From Opisthocomus hoazin (lineage: Eukaryota; Chordata; Aves; Opisthocomiformes; Opisthocomidae): 64,000 bases of DNA. The position numbers were made by a program, and so were the translations under genes. The notes under the pieces were generated by a model. It was not told where the DNA came from. It saw only the letters and a program-made list of their open reading frames with translations, and did no database searches. The stretch spans positions 4,154,001 to 4,218,000 of the forward strand of contig NC_134440.1 in assembly GCF_030867145.1 (NCBI RefSeq). Reading direction: 5' to 3'. Shown here one piece after another: positions 7,620-19,600 of this stretch; position 1 is the first letter of the stretch; each line of letters begins with the position of its first letter.

Positions 7620-10600
7620 GTAAACCGGCCCGGCCCGCCGGTGGCCGGACCCTGCTGGGGGGTGGGCGGCTGAGGGGAGACGCGGCCCTCGGGGCCCAGC
7701 GGTTGAGCCCCGCTCGGGGAAGGGGGAGCGGGCTCTCCCCGGCACGGGTCCCCCTCCCGCGGGCGGGTGCATCCGGGGCCGGGTCGGCGCTGGGGCATAG
7801 GCCCTGCCTCTCGCCGCGGCCGGGGGGTGGCTCGGCCCGCGGGGGGTGGTGCGCGGCGGGGAGCGGGCCCCGGGCGGGGGTGAGGGGGGCGAGGAGCCCC
7901 CGGCTGGCCCCACCACCGGGCTGGGGCTGAGCCTCCCGGGGGCGGCTTCTGTGGGGGGCACAAAAGGCGCTGCCGCCTTCCCCTCATGGAGGCCCCGGAG
8001 CTGTCCCGCGGGGGAAGGGGCTGGGCAGCCCCGAGGCTTCCTGAGCGCTTTCCCTCCCGGGTTTGAGCTGCGGGGATTCACGCGGGCCGGGGTCTGCGGT
8101 GCGGGGCTGGGGGCAGAGCTCCCTGCTCGGGGCTCTGACCTGGGGCAAGTCACCCCGTTTTCCGGCTGGTGACACGGGGTCGGTGCCGCCCGCGGCTGCT
8201 GGGGCGTCGCGGCAGTGCTGGGTGCCGGGGCGGTGCCGGTGAAGGACTCGGTGTGAAGAGGAGCTTTTCCCTCAGCAGCAGCAGGAGGAGAAAGACCCTG
8301 AGCCCTGGAGCGTGGCGTGTCCTGCGAAGAGGCTGCGCTCCGAGCTCTGGCGCAACGTGTGCCGTCCTTGGGTAGAATTTTGCTGCTGTTACAAGTTTCT
8401 TTTTAATTAATTTCTCACCCGAATAATTTAAACCTAAACAGCGTGATCGCTGTTTATTCTTTTCCATGCTCCTGTGAAGACAGTTTACTTATTTCCTTTA
8501 AAGCAAAAGAAAAGCACCATCACCCCCCAACGCCTTGAGATTAGAATTATTTTCTACGCTGCGCCTAGGCCGGCTATTCAGAACAACCGCTATTGGCAGT
8601 TCAGATTATTTAAATATATCTATTTCCTTTTGATAATGGTCTTTTATTTGTGAAACTCTGAGAGTTTATCTTGCAGTGGAGTTATGTGATGCTTGGGTAA
8701 TACATAGTTTGCTGTGCGTCTTATTAAGAGCGTGCTGCTTTTTAACTTCTGAATAGCAGTAGGAGGCCTGATTAACATCTGTTTAATGAAATGAATCACA
8801 GAATGTTCGGGGTTGGAAGGGACCTCAGTGGGTCACCCAGCCCAACCCGCTGCCGAAGCAGGGTCACCCAGAGCAGGCTGCACAGCACCGCGTCCAGGCA
8901 GGGCTGGAATATCTCCAGAGAAGGAGACTCCACAGCCTCCCTGGGCAGCCTGGGCCAGGGCTCCGTCACCCTCAGAGGGAAGAAGTTCTTCCTCGGGTTC
9001 AGACGAACATGTTCAGAAACCTCTGAAAACATTCGTGCACATGCAAACTGTTATCAAAAGTTTTCAAGTGAAGTAATGTGGTGCAAAATATGTATTTAAA
9101 GTAAACTGGACTCAAGAGAGCTCGTTGTGGAACTTCTACAGTACATTGGTGAAAATGTATCAAATTTTGATTATACTCAAAATCCTTCCTCTGTGGTGTT
9201 TAAATTCCAACTGATATTTCAGAGATTGGCCTCAATGTTGTTGTGGGGGTTTTTTTATAACATATTATGTTGAGGGAGAAAGGGCTGCATTCTGTGAACA
9301 TATCAGTTATTTTGACATACTATTTTCCAGCTAATTCGGTGGAAGCATTCTAGTTTTAAATCTTCTTTTTCTATGTTGAACTGTCAAAAGTAATCTAGCT
9401 GTAATCAGGGCATAAACAGAATTTCCCTGGAAATTGCTAAACTTCCTCTTTTAATAGCCTCAGTTTCATGATTGCTATAAAGAATGTGCTAGTTATAATT
9501 GATGCCACAAATTGTATTAAAAGGAATGGAGGAGGGTACATGTGCTGTAATGTTGAAGCATGTTCACTCAAAAAAATATGAGAAGAATACTGATACCAAT
9601 GTTTTAGGAGCTATAAACAGTATGGGTAATTCAAGCATGTGGAAGTGTTTAATCATACTTGTTTTCATAAATGAATTTTAGTATGTTGTCCTTATCGTTG
9701 TATGAAATTACATTTTTATGAAAGAGAATTTAGATGTCTAATGTACAGTATGCAAGCTATTTAACGTTTCAGCTGTCTTTGTTTCAACTGGCTATGCATA
9801 AAAACAGTTGAAGACTAAGCATGTGAAATCGGTTCTTGAGTTAACAACTGAAACTGGATTGGATTTATCTTTGATAACTTTTTTTTCTTGAATATTTGAT
9901 CACCTTATCAGTGATCTTTCCACTGTGCCAGGCATGTTCAACCTACAGCCTCTGAAGGTTATGGAGAATTACGTTAGAGATATTGGGATATCATTTTGTA
10001 GCTCAGTCTTCTGAGACACATCGGGATACTCGGCAAGTAGAGTAAGGGCAAAGGTATTCTTTCTGGGGCAGCAGCAACCTTCTTTTCGCTCTCATCTTTG
10101 TGGAACACCTTTCACAGTACCTATTTTCATCCATCGTATGATGTGACAAGAGTGGCTGTAAAAAAATTCTGAAGCAGGAGGACACTAATTCACCTGATGC
10201 AGAGTTCTTGGTGGCCCTGAGATGACCTCAGGAAAGAGGGCTGCTAGGAACTGGCTTTATTGATTGTTCTGGTGGCAGCACGTTACACCTGCCTTTTTTC
10301 CAGGCCTGTGTTAAGGGGTAAGGAGACGCATCCATGTGTATGTGCTGCGTAGCACAAGTGCAGTGTACCAAGTCTGCTGGGAGAGTGCAGGTTCAAGACT
10401 TGGACTTCAAATTTGTACAGGAAATCAACTCAGAGATCAAACAACAAGGCACCAGGGTTCTGAAGTGTCTGTTCGGGAGACGGCGTAAAGTGTTGGTCAT
10501 CGATGACATTTTGGGGAATATGGAGTAGGCACAGAAAGCAGAGTTTTGTGAAATTGTAACTCAAACTGAACTGCTGTGTGACAGGTTATATCTTTTGACC

Positions 10601-13600
10601 ACTCATCAGCTGCAAACTCTGCAAAATGTTTTTCTCTGGTTGCCAGCATTGACCATGTCTTGTGTAGGTTCTTCATCAGCAGATGCCAACAAATTACAGA
10701 ATCATCTTTAATGATAGTGACGTAGTCGCGTGTGGTGACGGGTAGATAGGTGGCTATGCTATTTTTATCACTTGAGCCCATTTTGTCTGGTCTGCTTCAT
10801 CACAGAGGTGCAGTCATTTAGGTAAATCAGTCAGAGAGGCTTAATCTTTGTAAAATTCTCCAAGTAGAGAGTCGAGTGGTGGAGTGCTTTCCAGCAGCAC
10901 TTGGATGAATGTATTGCTGTAGAAGACACTTCATAGCATTTAAGCAGATCGCCCTGGATTCTTGTCACCTCTGTCAGGTAAGTCAGCTGTATGTCATGGC
11001 TAACAATGTCAAATGAGGATGACAAGAACATCCGGTGATGGGATGAGATCATTCGACACTGCTGCTGAAGGGGTTTGCTCTCTATCTTGGTATGAATCCA
11101 GTCTCTGCGTGCTCTAGGATACTCGCCAAATGAGTTAGAGGAGCTTGTAGTTAGTCTTTGGCTAGCTTCTCTGAGCCTTCTGACAAACAAGAGGTATATA
11201 GTTGGGTGATAGTTGGCTAAAATGTACTAGATTTTATTCAGAGTTGGACTGACTGTTTCCTGCTTCCACCTTTTCTCTGAAGGATGTGTTTCCTACTTTG
11301 GACAGGAACACAGTGCTTATCTGTGATGATCGTTTACAAGCTAGCAAAAAGATGAGTCAGATTATGAGTTACGGTCACAGCTTTCTTCTGAACTCCGGTC
11401 CAGCTTCTGGAAGAGCAAGAGCTTCTAGAGCGTGCTGGTGGAGTGTGCAGTGGATTGTTTCGTTGGTGGGCAGAAGTGAAGTAGATTTAAGATGTTCAGG
11501 AAGCTCTTCTGAAAATGCAGGATCTTTCTAGCCAAGTGGAGCAATTGATGTTGAAAGAGCTTGGTGTTCGCTTGCTTTTGATTAATAGGGTTTAATTATT
11601 TTGGATGTTTCCTTAAATTAAGATTTGACAAGTTTGTTATAAAGCTACAGGAAGATTCTCTTTGTATAAAATAAAATTTCATGCTCTTTATCTGTCTTTT
11701 CTTTCATCATATTTCTGTCTCCCTTCCCCTCAGTGTAGGCAGAATATCCGGAAATCCATGTGGATGACAAGGAAGAAGGTGGCATCTGGGAGGGATCAGA
11801 GTTAGAGCGAAATAATGCTTCGTCAGGTGTCCAACCGGTGTCCTGTAGGCGGAGAGCGGTTGTCCCAAGCAGGCTTTGGGATGTTTCAGCATCTCTGCGT
11901 CTCAGTCGTTTCACTGTGTTTATTGGTGTGTTTTGTTGCTTGTTTTGTAAGGCCTTTGACTGCTCTAAGGGATGACTTGTTTGAGTTTGAATTGTAGTGT
12001 TTTTGCTGTTGGCATTGAGGCTGGAGAACGGTATGGAGGTGTAACCCACACCTGGCTAGAACTTGTGTGGCAGTTGTAGGAAGCAACGGAGATGATGAGT
12101 GTTGGGGCTTCTGCCTCTTCTGGCTTTTCAGTTCCCATTTGCTTGGAACGTTAGCAAGAGGGAAGAGGGATCTGCTTGTTTAGTGTTCCAAAAAGGCAGG
12201 GCCTACCTTTGTGCCTGCTGCTTTGGTGCAACGCAGTGATAACACGAAGTTGAAATTCTTAGACAGCATTGTCAGGGAATTGTGACATTTGTTAATTAAC
12301 CATTCATTCTGTAGTTTTTGTTTTTTTTTTACTCTGTTTCAGTTTAAAATCCAAGTCCTGAAAACTCAGAAACACAGACATATTTTGATACCAGGGCTCT
12401 CTGCGTGTGTGTATAACTGTGCGCTGAAAATATTCCATAAGTATATATACAATGCAGGAGATAGTCAAGTCAGCGTTATGCTGAAAACTCTGAAATACCT
12501 TGGCACATAATTCAAAGCTGTTCTGCAAAGCCTTATTACTGTATAGTGTTGTTAATTAAAAGCGTGAATATAAGTATGAATGCTGGTGAATAGGAAGTTT
12601 TAAGAGGTGGCAACAGTCTGTTGACTGCAAATTTTGGAGAATTCCTGTTATCCACACTTAGATTTCAAGCATCCAGTTTGGAACAGAGCGAATTAATACA
12701 TGGTTTTATATTTTTGCTAGAAGTAATACACAAAGTACTATATGCTTTTTTTTCTGTCAGTTGGTAGAGCTGGGCTATCTGTGATTGCAGATCATTCTTG
12801 GTTTTCTTAATGTCTCTCTTGTTTTTCAGTTTTCTACTGGGAATCCGTTATACGAAACTTACTACAAACAGGTAGGTTCTTAAAAAAAAAAAAAAAAAAA
12901 TAAAGTGCGATTTCCTCTTCCACAAGATTTCCGTCTCTTTCCTTTCCCCAGTGCAGTGCTAAACTTCTGTAAATTCTTTCTGCTGAGTGGTAATGCGTGC
13001 TTGTATAACTGCTTTGACCTAGAGACAAGGGATGTTTCATTTCTTATCTCTGCTTTCGTGACAGACATGCTTCAATTGAATGTGAATTTTTATCTTTCAG
13101 GTAGATCCAACATATACGGGGAGAGTTGGGGCAAATGAAGCTGCACTGTTTCTTAAAAAATCTGGTCTCTCTGATATTATCCTCGGAAAAGTAAGTTGAA
13201 GGAATTGGAGAACACAGTAATTATTTGTACACTTGCTTAAGTGCAGCCAACATTAAGCAGAAGGGGTTTGCAAAAAGGGATTCAGTGGAGTGCAAGTCAG
13301 ATCCTTTGAACATTGGGTTAACCGCAGATTGGTAGTAGCTCCAAGGTATTGTTCTGAGCTTCAAAGGATTCTAAAAGGAAAATTTGTCTTTTGTGTAACA
13401 TTTTTGTTGTTAACTTGAGAATTAAATAACGTTATATGTCATAACGTGAAAGCTGCAAGTTCAAGAAGGCATACAATATGAATTATAGAGCTGAGTTAAG
13501 TTTTTTATTTTAAAATCACAATGGCTTTTATTTTGTATCTCCACAGATATGGGATTTGGCTGACCCGGAGGGTAAAGGATACTTGGATAAACAGGTAAAT

Positions 13601-16600
13601 GAAATGTGCCTGTAGACCTCTTGCGTTACCTTCAGCAGATTACCTTGTTTCAAGAAAACTCTGATATCAATAGCAGTTATACTTAGCTTTTTTTTTTTTG
13701 TTAAGGTTATAGTTTAAAAGATGAGGTGTTTTTTTCCCAGTGCTGCTCATATCCAAGTATATTACTTAGTGAGGCTGCTGGAGAAGTTTCGATCTAATTT
13801 TCTGTCCCTCTTCTGTAAATAAACAGTGTGTGTGATGTATAAATACATAATAATCGAGTCTAACAAATACAAACTATTATTTTAAGATTTATTTTAGAAG
13901 TCTTTCTTGTGTGAAAGAATATAACTAGCATTACCAGAAATGTTCTGGAATATCAAATATCAAGTTACTTGTAGATATGGAGAATTTTTTAAAATATTAT
14001 TAATTTTTAAGGAAAATTGTTGCAATTTACTCAGTTATAGGAGAGTCTTTCTTGAAAACTAGCTTTGAGGTTTTCAGCTCTTTGTTCCATGTTACTGTAA
14101 AGTTTTTCCTGACTCATCTTTACAGGCAGTGGGGTGGTTGTTGCTTGCAGTTAACTGAATGGGTCTATATGTCTGTTGTTTCCATACTTTTCTCAGTTTC
14201 ACATGTACAGTGTTAGTAAAAATCATAAATGGGTTGGTTGCTTTTTCTAATAGAAAATGCTATTGTTTGTAGGGTTTCTATGTCGCGTTGCGCCTTGTAG
14301 CATGTGCACAGAATGGCCACGATGTTAACCTAAGCAGTCTGAACCTGACTGTGCCACCTCCTAAGTTTGTAAGTAATATATACCTAGATGTATGTGTGTA
14401 TTATATGAGAACTAAGGCTTCAGTTGGAACGCTGGAATAATCTTCTGTTTCATAAATGAAATGGCTGTGAGACTTCAGGCTGCTGTCAGGCTGTTCCTTC
14501 AGACAATTACAGTCATGGCTGCCATAGTCCTGGCTTCCCGAGAAATATGTGCCAGCCCCTTCCTGGACTGCAAAACCGATGCAAGTTTAACTACAGTCGG
14601 CTTGTTTAGGAAGCTGACGTGGCTAAACTCTAAATTTATGAAAAAAGGAAAAAAAAATTTACTATTTTTGGACTGGGTCAGCAGGAGTGTGTAGTTAGGG
14701 GCATGACTGCAGCTTTGCCTGCAGTAGCTGCTGTGGAACCTCCTTTACGTTGCCTTAGTTCTGTGTCTGCATTAGGACACCTAATGCACGGTGTCCTTAT
14801 TGAAGGACTTTAATAGTACAAATCATATGACTTTATCTTTTTGTTTGGGTACATGTGCAGCCTTTTTCGCTTTTTCAGTTTAGTCAAGGTTCATGTCTAT
14901 AACCATCTGTTAAAGCAATTTGTAAGGATTAGAGATGGAAGTGTGCGTACAGTTATATATATACATATAAATAAAAAATTCTTTAATTTTTAGCATGACA
15001 CTAGCAGTCCTTTGCTGATCACACCACCTTCAACAGAGACTCACTGGGCTGTTAGGGTAAGTGTAAAAGACAACACATTCCATCCATTCTTTAAAAGTAA
15101 ATATTTTCCTTGTCTGTAATTTTCCCAGTGAGAGAATTTTGTATCAAATGTATTTCCCATTTCAGAAGTCCTCCCTTTCTGATGACAGACTTGTGCACAA
15201 TAGAGAATATTGAGCTGTAGTTTTATATTTGAAATAAGTATTAAACAAGCCTTTGACAACCCCCAATGTGATCTTTTTAAGACACAATGAATTTTAATCT
15301 TCTGCCTGGATTTCTTCCAGAATCCTAACAGTAGGCACTTTCATGTTTGTATAAAGGAACCCCACTGAGAACAGCAAAGCATTTCACCAAATCCATCCTG
15401 AAGTATTAATTTAAAGCTTGAGTTCATATGTTCTAATTAGTATTCAGTGATACACACAATATAGATAGTTGGAAGAAAGTAACTTTTGATACATTCATGG
15501 GACTATTTGTATTTAGTTAATTTTCAAATGTGAACAGTTTCCAAAAGATAGAAATTTAATAAAAAAACTTCTAATACAGATTTTTTTTGTAGTTACATGT
15601 TGTGGGAAGCAAATTATTTGGGAAGAATAGTTTTTAGTTCTGCGGAGTTTGTAAAAGTTGATTTAAAATCTGGTCAGCAGTGTTTTAGTCAGAACACATT
15701 GTCCTTTTGGAAAACTACAGAAACACATCTTCTATGCTACATGTTAAAATTTCTCAGTTATCATAACCTTAGCTTTGAAATTAAGCTCCTAAATCTAGCT
15801 CCATGGGTTTTACATTTAAATACAGCCTGGGTGGTACTTGCAGGAGAGCTTGGAAATTTAGAATGAATACATTACTGACCAGTCTTAATTTCTTGCAAGA
15901 TCTCATTTTCAACACTCACACAGGCACACTTTTTTACTTATTCAGGCTATTTCTTACCAACTAGGTGGAAGAAAAAGCAAAGTTTGATGGTATTTTTGAA
16001 AGCCTTTTGCCAGTAAATGGTTTACTTTCAGGAGACAAAGTAAAACCAGTACTGATGAATTCAAAGCTACCTCTTGATATCCTTGGAAGGGTAAGTATGC
16101 TGTTTAGATTTAGCTATTCTCTATTTAGCTTCTCGTAGTTGCAGTGTTAAATATTTAAATGTAACTTATCAACATAGATCAGGTTTTGGCTGAGATTTTA
16201 CATCAGGTGCATGCTGTAAAGCAAGAACGTTAAGTAGGCCCTGAAGTCTTCCACTTAGAAATAAGAATAATAGTAGTAATTTGGGCCCTAGGGTAGATTG
16301 GCTTCATTATCTCTGTATGCGTTTTAAGAGCTGGAAATTTTTATTTTGGTTGTTTAAAAACAAGAAAAAGCTCTCCTAAATCATAATAGCTTTTATAACA
16401 CTGTATTCCACTGTTTTGTCATTTTTCCAAATACAAGTTACTAGACATACCATTAAATCTATCCGCTGTTTGTACAAGAGAACACTTTAAAACATGCTAG
16501 TTTATTGTAGCTGTCAAATCGTCAGTATTTTTTTCGTGTATATTTATAAGTACTTCTGAGATCTGAGTTTAGTGCATCCATTGCATATTTGCAAGGGAAG

Positions 16601-19600
16601 CAAAGTATTTTTCTGCTTCCATTTATAATATGTATTCTTTAGTATTTTGCATATTGATATGACTGAGAATGAATACGTTCTATGTAAGAGCTGTTTCTGC
16701 GTTACAAAGGATCATCTCTTTAGGAAGAACTGCCTCTTTCTCTGTATTATCTACAGAATCTAAGTATGACTTGTTTTAATTCTGTACTTGAATATTGTGA
16801 AGTGCTCAGTCTTGAAGGGCTTCGTATTTTATCTTGTTATTGTCACGATAGAAATTCAGGAAGCTTTTTCCTGTTCCAGAAAAGTTTGTGGACGAGATAG
16901 AAGACTGAGGAAATGGACAAAGGAGATAAATCAGCTAGCTTAAATTTGTACAAGGATCCAGTGATATCGCTGGGAGTAGAGTCTGGATGATTAAGCCTCA
17001 GTTTTAGCTTTCTGTCCACTCTACTGTACTGTCTCCAAGTCATATTGATGATTTAAGCAGTGCTGGCTGGTGGCTGAGTATGAGAGTACACAAAGTTTTG
17101 TATCCTTCTAAATCTCTTGCAAGTTTTGTTGACTGTACTTGACCTAATAATGAAGTAAATTTAATAGATACTTAAATTCTCTCCTATACAAAGTTTTAGG
17201 GGGTGGACATATTTTTTTGACTAAAAATGAAAACTAGAAATTTAGGAATGGAATGCAAATCAGAAATTTATTTACTTTTCTAAAATACTTTAACTTTCTT
17301 AGAAGACACATTTGGACAATCTGCTAGCCAGCATCCTCTGGATGTTTTTAGTCAGCTTGATGATTCCTTAATTGCAATGTGGAAAGATGAAAAACCTACC
17401 AGTGTTGCATCCAGGGTTTGTTAGGGCCAATGTTGATTCACATTGTCAGAGAACTCTAATCCAGTCTGTTTCATCAAAGAATGTTTAGCTAGGTCTACTA
17501 TAACTAGCATGATCTTCACAAACATCTGTTAGGAGTCTTTAGAGAGCGTGTTTAATATGATGACAGTTAACATCAAAAGTACAAAATGTAACTTGTTTGC
17601 TAAATTGTTTTTTTGTCATCGTTGCTGTAGGTCTGGGATCTCAGTGATATTGATAAAGATGGTCACCTGGACAAGGACGAATTTGCTGTGGTAGGTTGCT
17701 TTAGATTCTCAATTCACAGTGTGTCTGCTAGAGCAAATCACTCAGTTTTTTCTCAGCAGCTTTGCAGCTTTCTCTGCTACAGTCGACTGTTCTAATCTAA
17801 ATTGTTCACATGGAGCTGTTGTGTGATCTTTCTCAAATCCGTCTACTGACTCTTGCCTGTGTCATCAAGATTAAACTTTTTGGAATTACATTCAACATTA
17901 TCTGCTCTGGTTTACATCTCTAATCTTGCTGTCTTTGATGTATTAATATGTAAATGACTGACACTGGAAAATATTGTTTCTTTTTCTTGTAATTGTTAAT
18001 GTTGTCTGACTTTTTTGCCTTTGCAGGCAATGCATTTGGTTTATAGAGCTCTTGAGAAAGAGCCAGTTCCTTCACTATTACCCCCTTCTCTCATACCACC
18101 TTCTAAAAGAAAGAAGACGCCTGTCTTTCCTGGTGCAGTTCCTGTTCTCCCTGCAAGTCCTCCACCAAAAGATAGCCTCCGTTCTACCCCGTCTCATGGT
18201 AGTGTCAACAGTCTAAACAGCACAGGGAGTTTGTCTCCCAAGCACACCATCAAACAAGCACAGGTACAAACCTGTTTTCTTTTTTCTTCTTTTTGTTTTT
18301 GTGTTCTTTTTTGTATCAGTAAACTGCAGGGAAAAAAACCCCTGTTTTTTGATTTCTGCTTCGTGGGAGAACTTTTCTGGAAATGTGTTTGTTGTTGGGT
18401 GATTTGGATAGAGGGAATGAAATGGGAATGGCAAGACTTGGAGGAGTGGAAGAAGAGCAAGTGAATTTTAGTCAGAGTGATCATGAGGTAGAAAATCTTA
18501 CGGGGAATTTTCACTTGCCATAGAAAGTGAAAGCAGAAAGGTTTTATTCACGTATCTGCTTTAATACCCAAGAAATCATGAGTCTACTTCCTACAGCTCC
18601 TGTGTTATTAGCCTGAGGAGTTAGTGTGTTTAGCTGGGTCTGTATTTCCAAAGAATGAATGTTTTTCAACTGGTGAATAGCTGTTTATCAGTGTTTATAA
18701 TTCAAGTAAAAAGTATTGGGCTAAAACATTTCTGGAAAATGGGGAAATGCATGTTTACCAACCAGATTTGATTGTGCAGGATGTTCAGCACATCCCACTC
18801 TGAACAGTGTTGTCTATACTTAGTGTGTTGATAAAGACCATTTATCTTCTTTTGAAATGTAAAACTTTGTTTTACAGCCATCTGTGAATTGGGTAGTACC
18901 AATGTCTGAGAAAGTGCGATACGATGAAATTTTCTTGAAAACAGACACAGACATGGATGGTTTTGTGAGTGGCCAAGAAGTAAAGGACATTTTTATGCAT
19001 TCAGGTCTGTCTCAGAATCTCCTAGCACATATATGGTAAGAATTCCCTAGTAGCTGTATTTTTGTAATTTGCTCATCTGGGAAGTCAGATTATCCAGCCA
19101 GTGTTGTGATCCTAGCACTAAGAAAAACGCAAACAAAAACCAGCCTCTTTTATTTGTCCTGTTGCAGTGCTAGAATGTGTGGGCTATATGGAAAACCAGA
19201 GGTGAAGTAAATTCTCACTTTGCTTTTTCTGGGAGGGAGGATAGGTTAGTCTGTGAACTGTGATTTTTTTGTGTGTGTGTGATTCTAGTGCTCTAAATAT
19301 GTTCTCAGAGTAATGCTGTTCTATTCAGTTAAACATGTCTAATAAAATACTGCTCTGTGTATGGAACTCTTTCACTAGAATAAGCAAGCTCTGATGAGGC
19401 TGAATCAAAAGAAAATTACATGTATATGTGTATTTCAGACTTCTTGGTAGAGGAGAAATAAGCTTTTCATGTTCATAAGTGTGATCTGTTTTTTACCAGG
19501 GCTTTGGCAGACACAAGACAGATGGGAAAGCTAAGCAAAGATCAGTTTGCACTAGCAATGTACCTCATTCAACAGAAGGTCAGTAAAGGGATTGATCCTC

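Larger units (their letters stand above)
7340..8260 (+). promoter_or_regulatory. EPS15L1: CpG-island promoter of EPS15L1
   Basis: A very GC- and CpG-rich stretch surrounds the first coding exon. Long open frames on both strands here are by-products of base composition. No TATA box is evident near the start, as expected for a housekeeping endocytic gene. Confidence 0.8.
7620..12829 (+). other. EPS15L1 intron 1
   Basis: About 5.2 kb. The first 600 bp belong to the CpG island. Later it holds copy B of a direct repeat interrupted by a CR1 and two antisense open frames of unknown meaning near 10.5-11.2 kb. No exon was recognised. Confidence 0.8.

Noticed and set aside
7215-8153. 312-codon minus-strand open frame over EPS15L1 exon 1
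   Set aside because: Composition is typical of GC-rich shadow frames and no protein family is recognised. The region is the EPS15L1 CpG island.
14461-14694. 77-codon open frame after EPS15L1 exon 5
   Set aside because: No splice sites in phase with the neighbouring exons and no family similarity. It lies within an ordinary intron.
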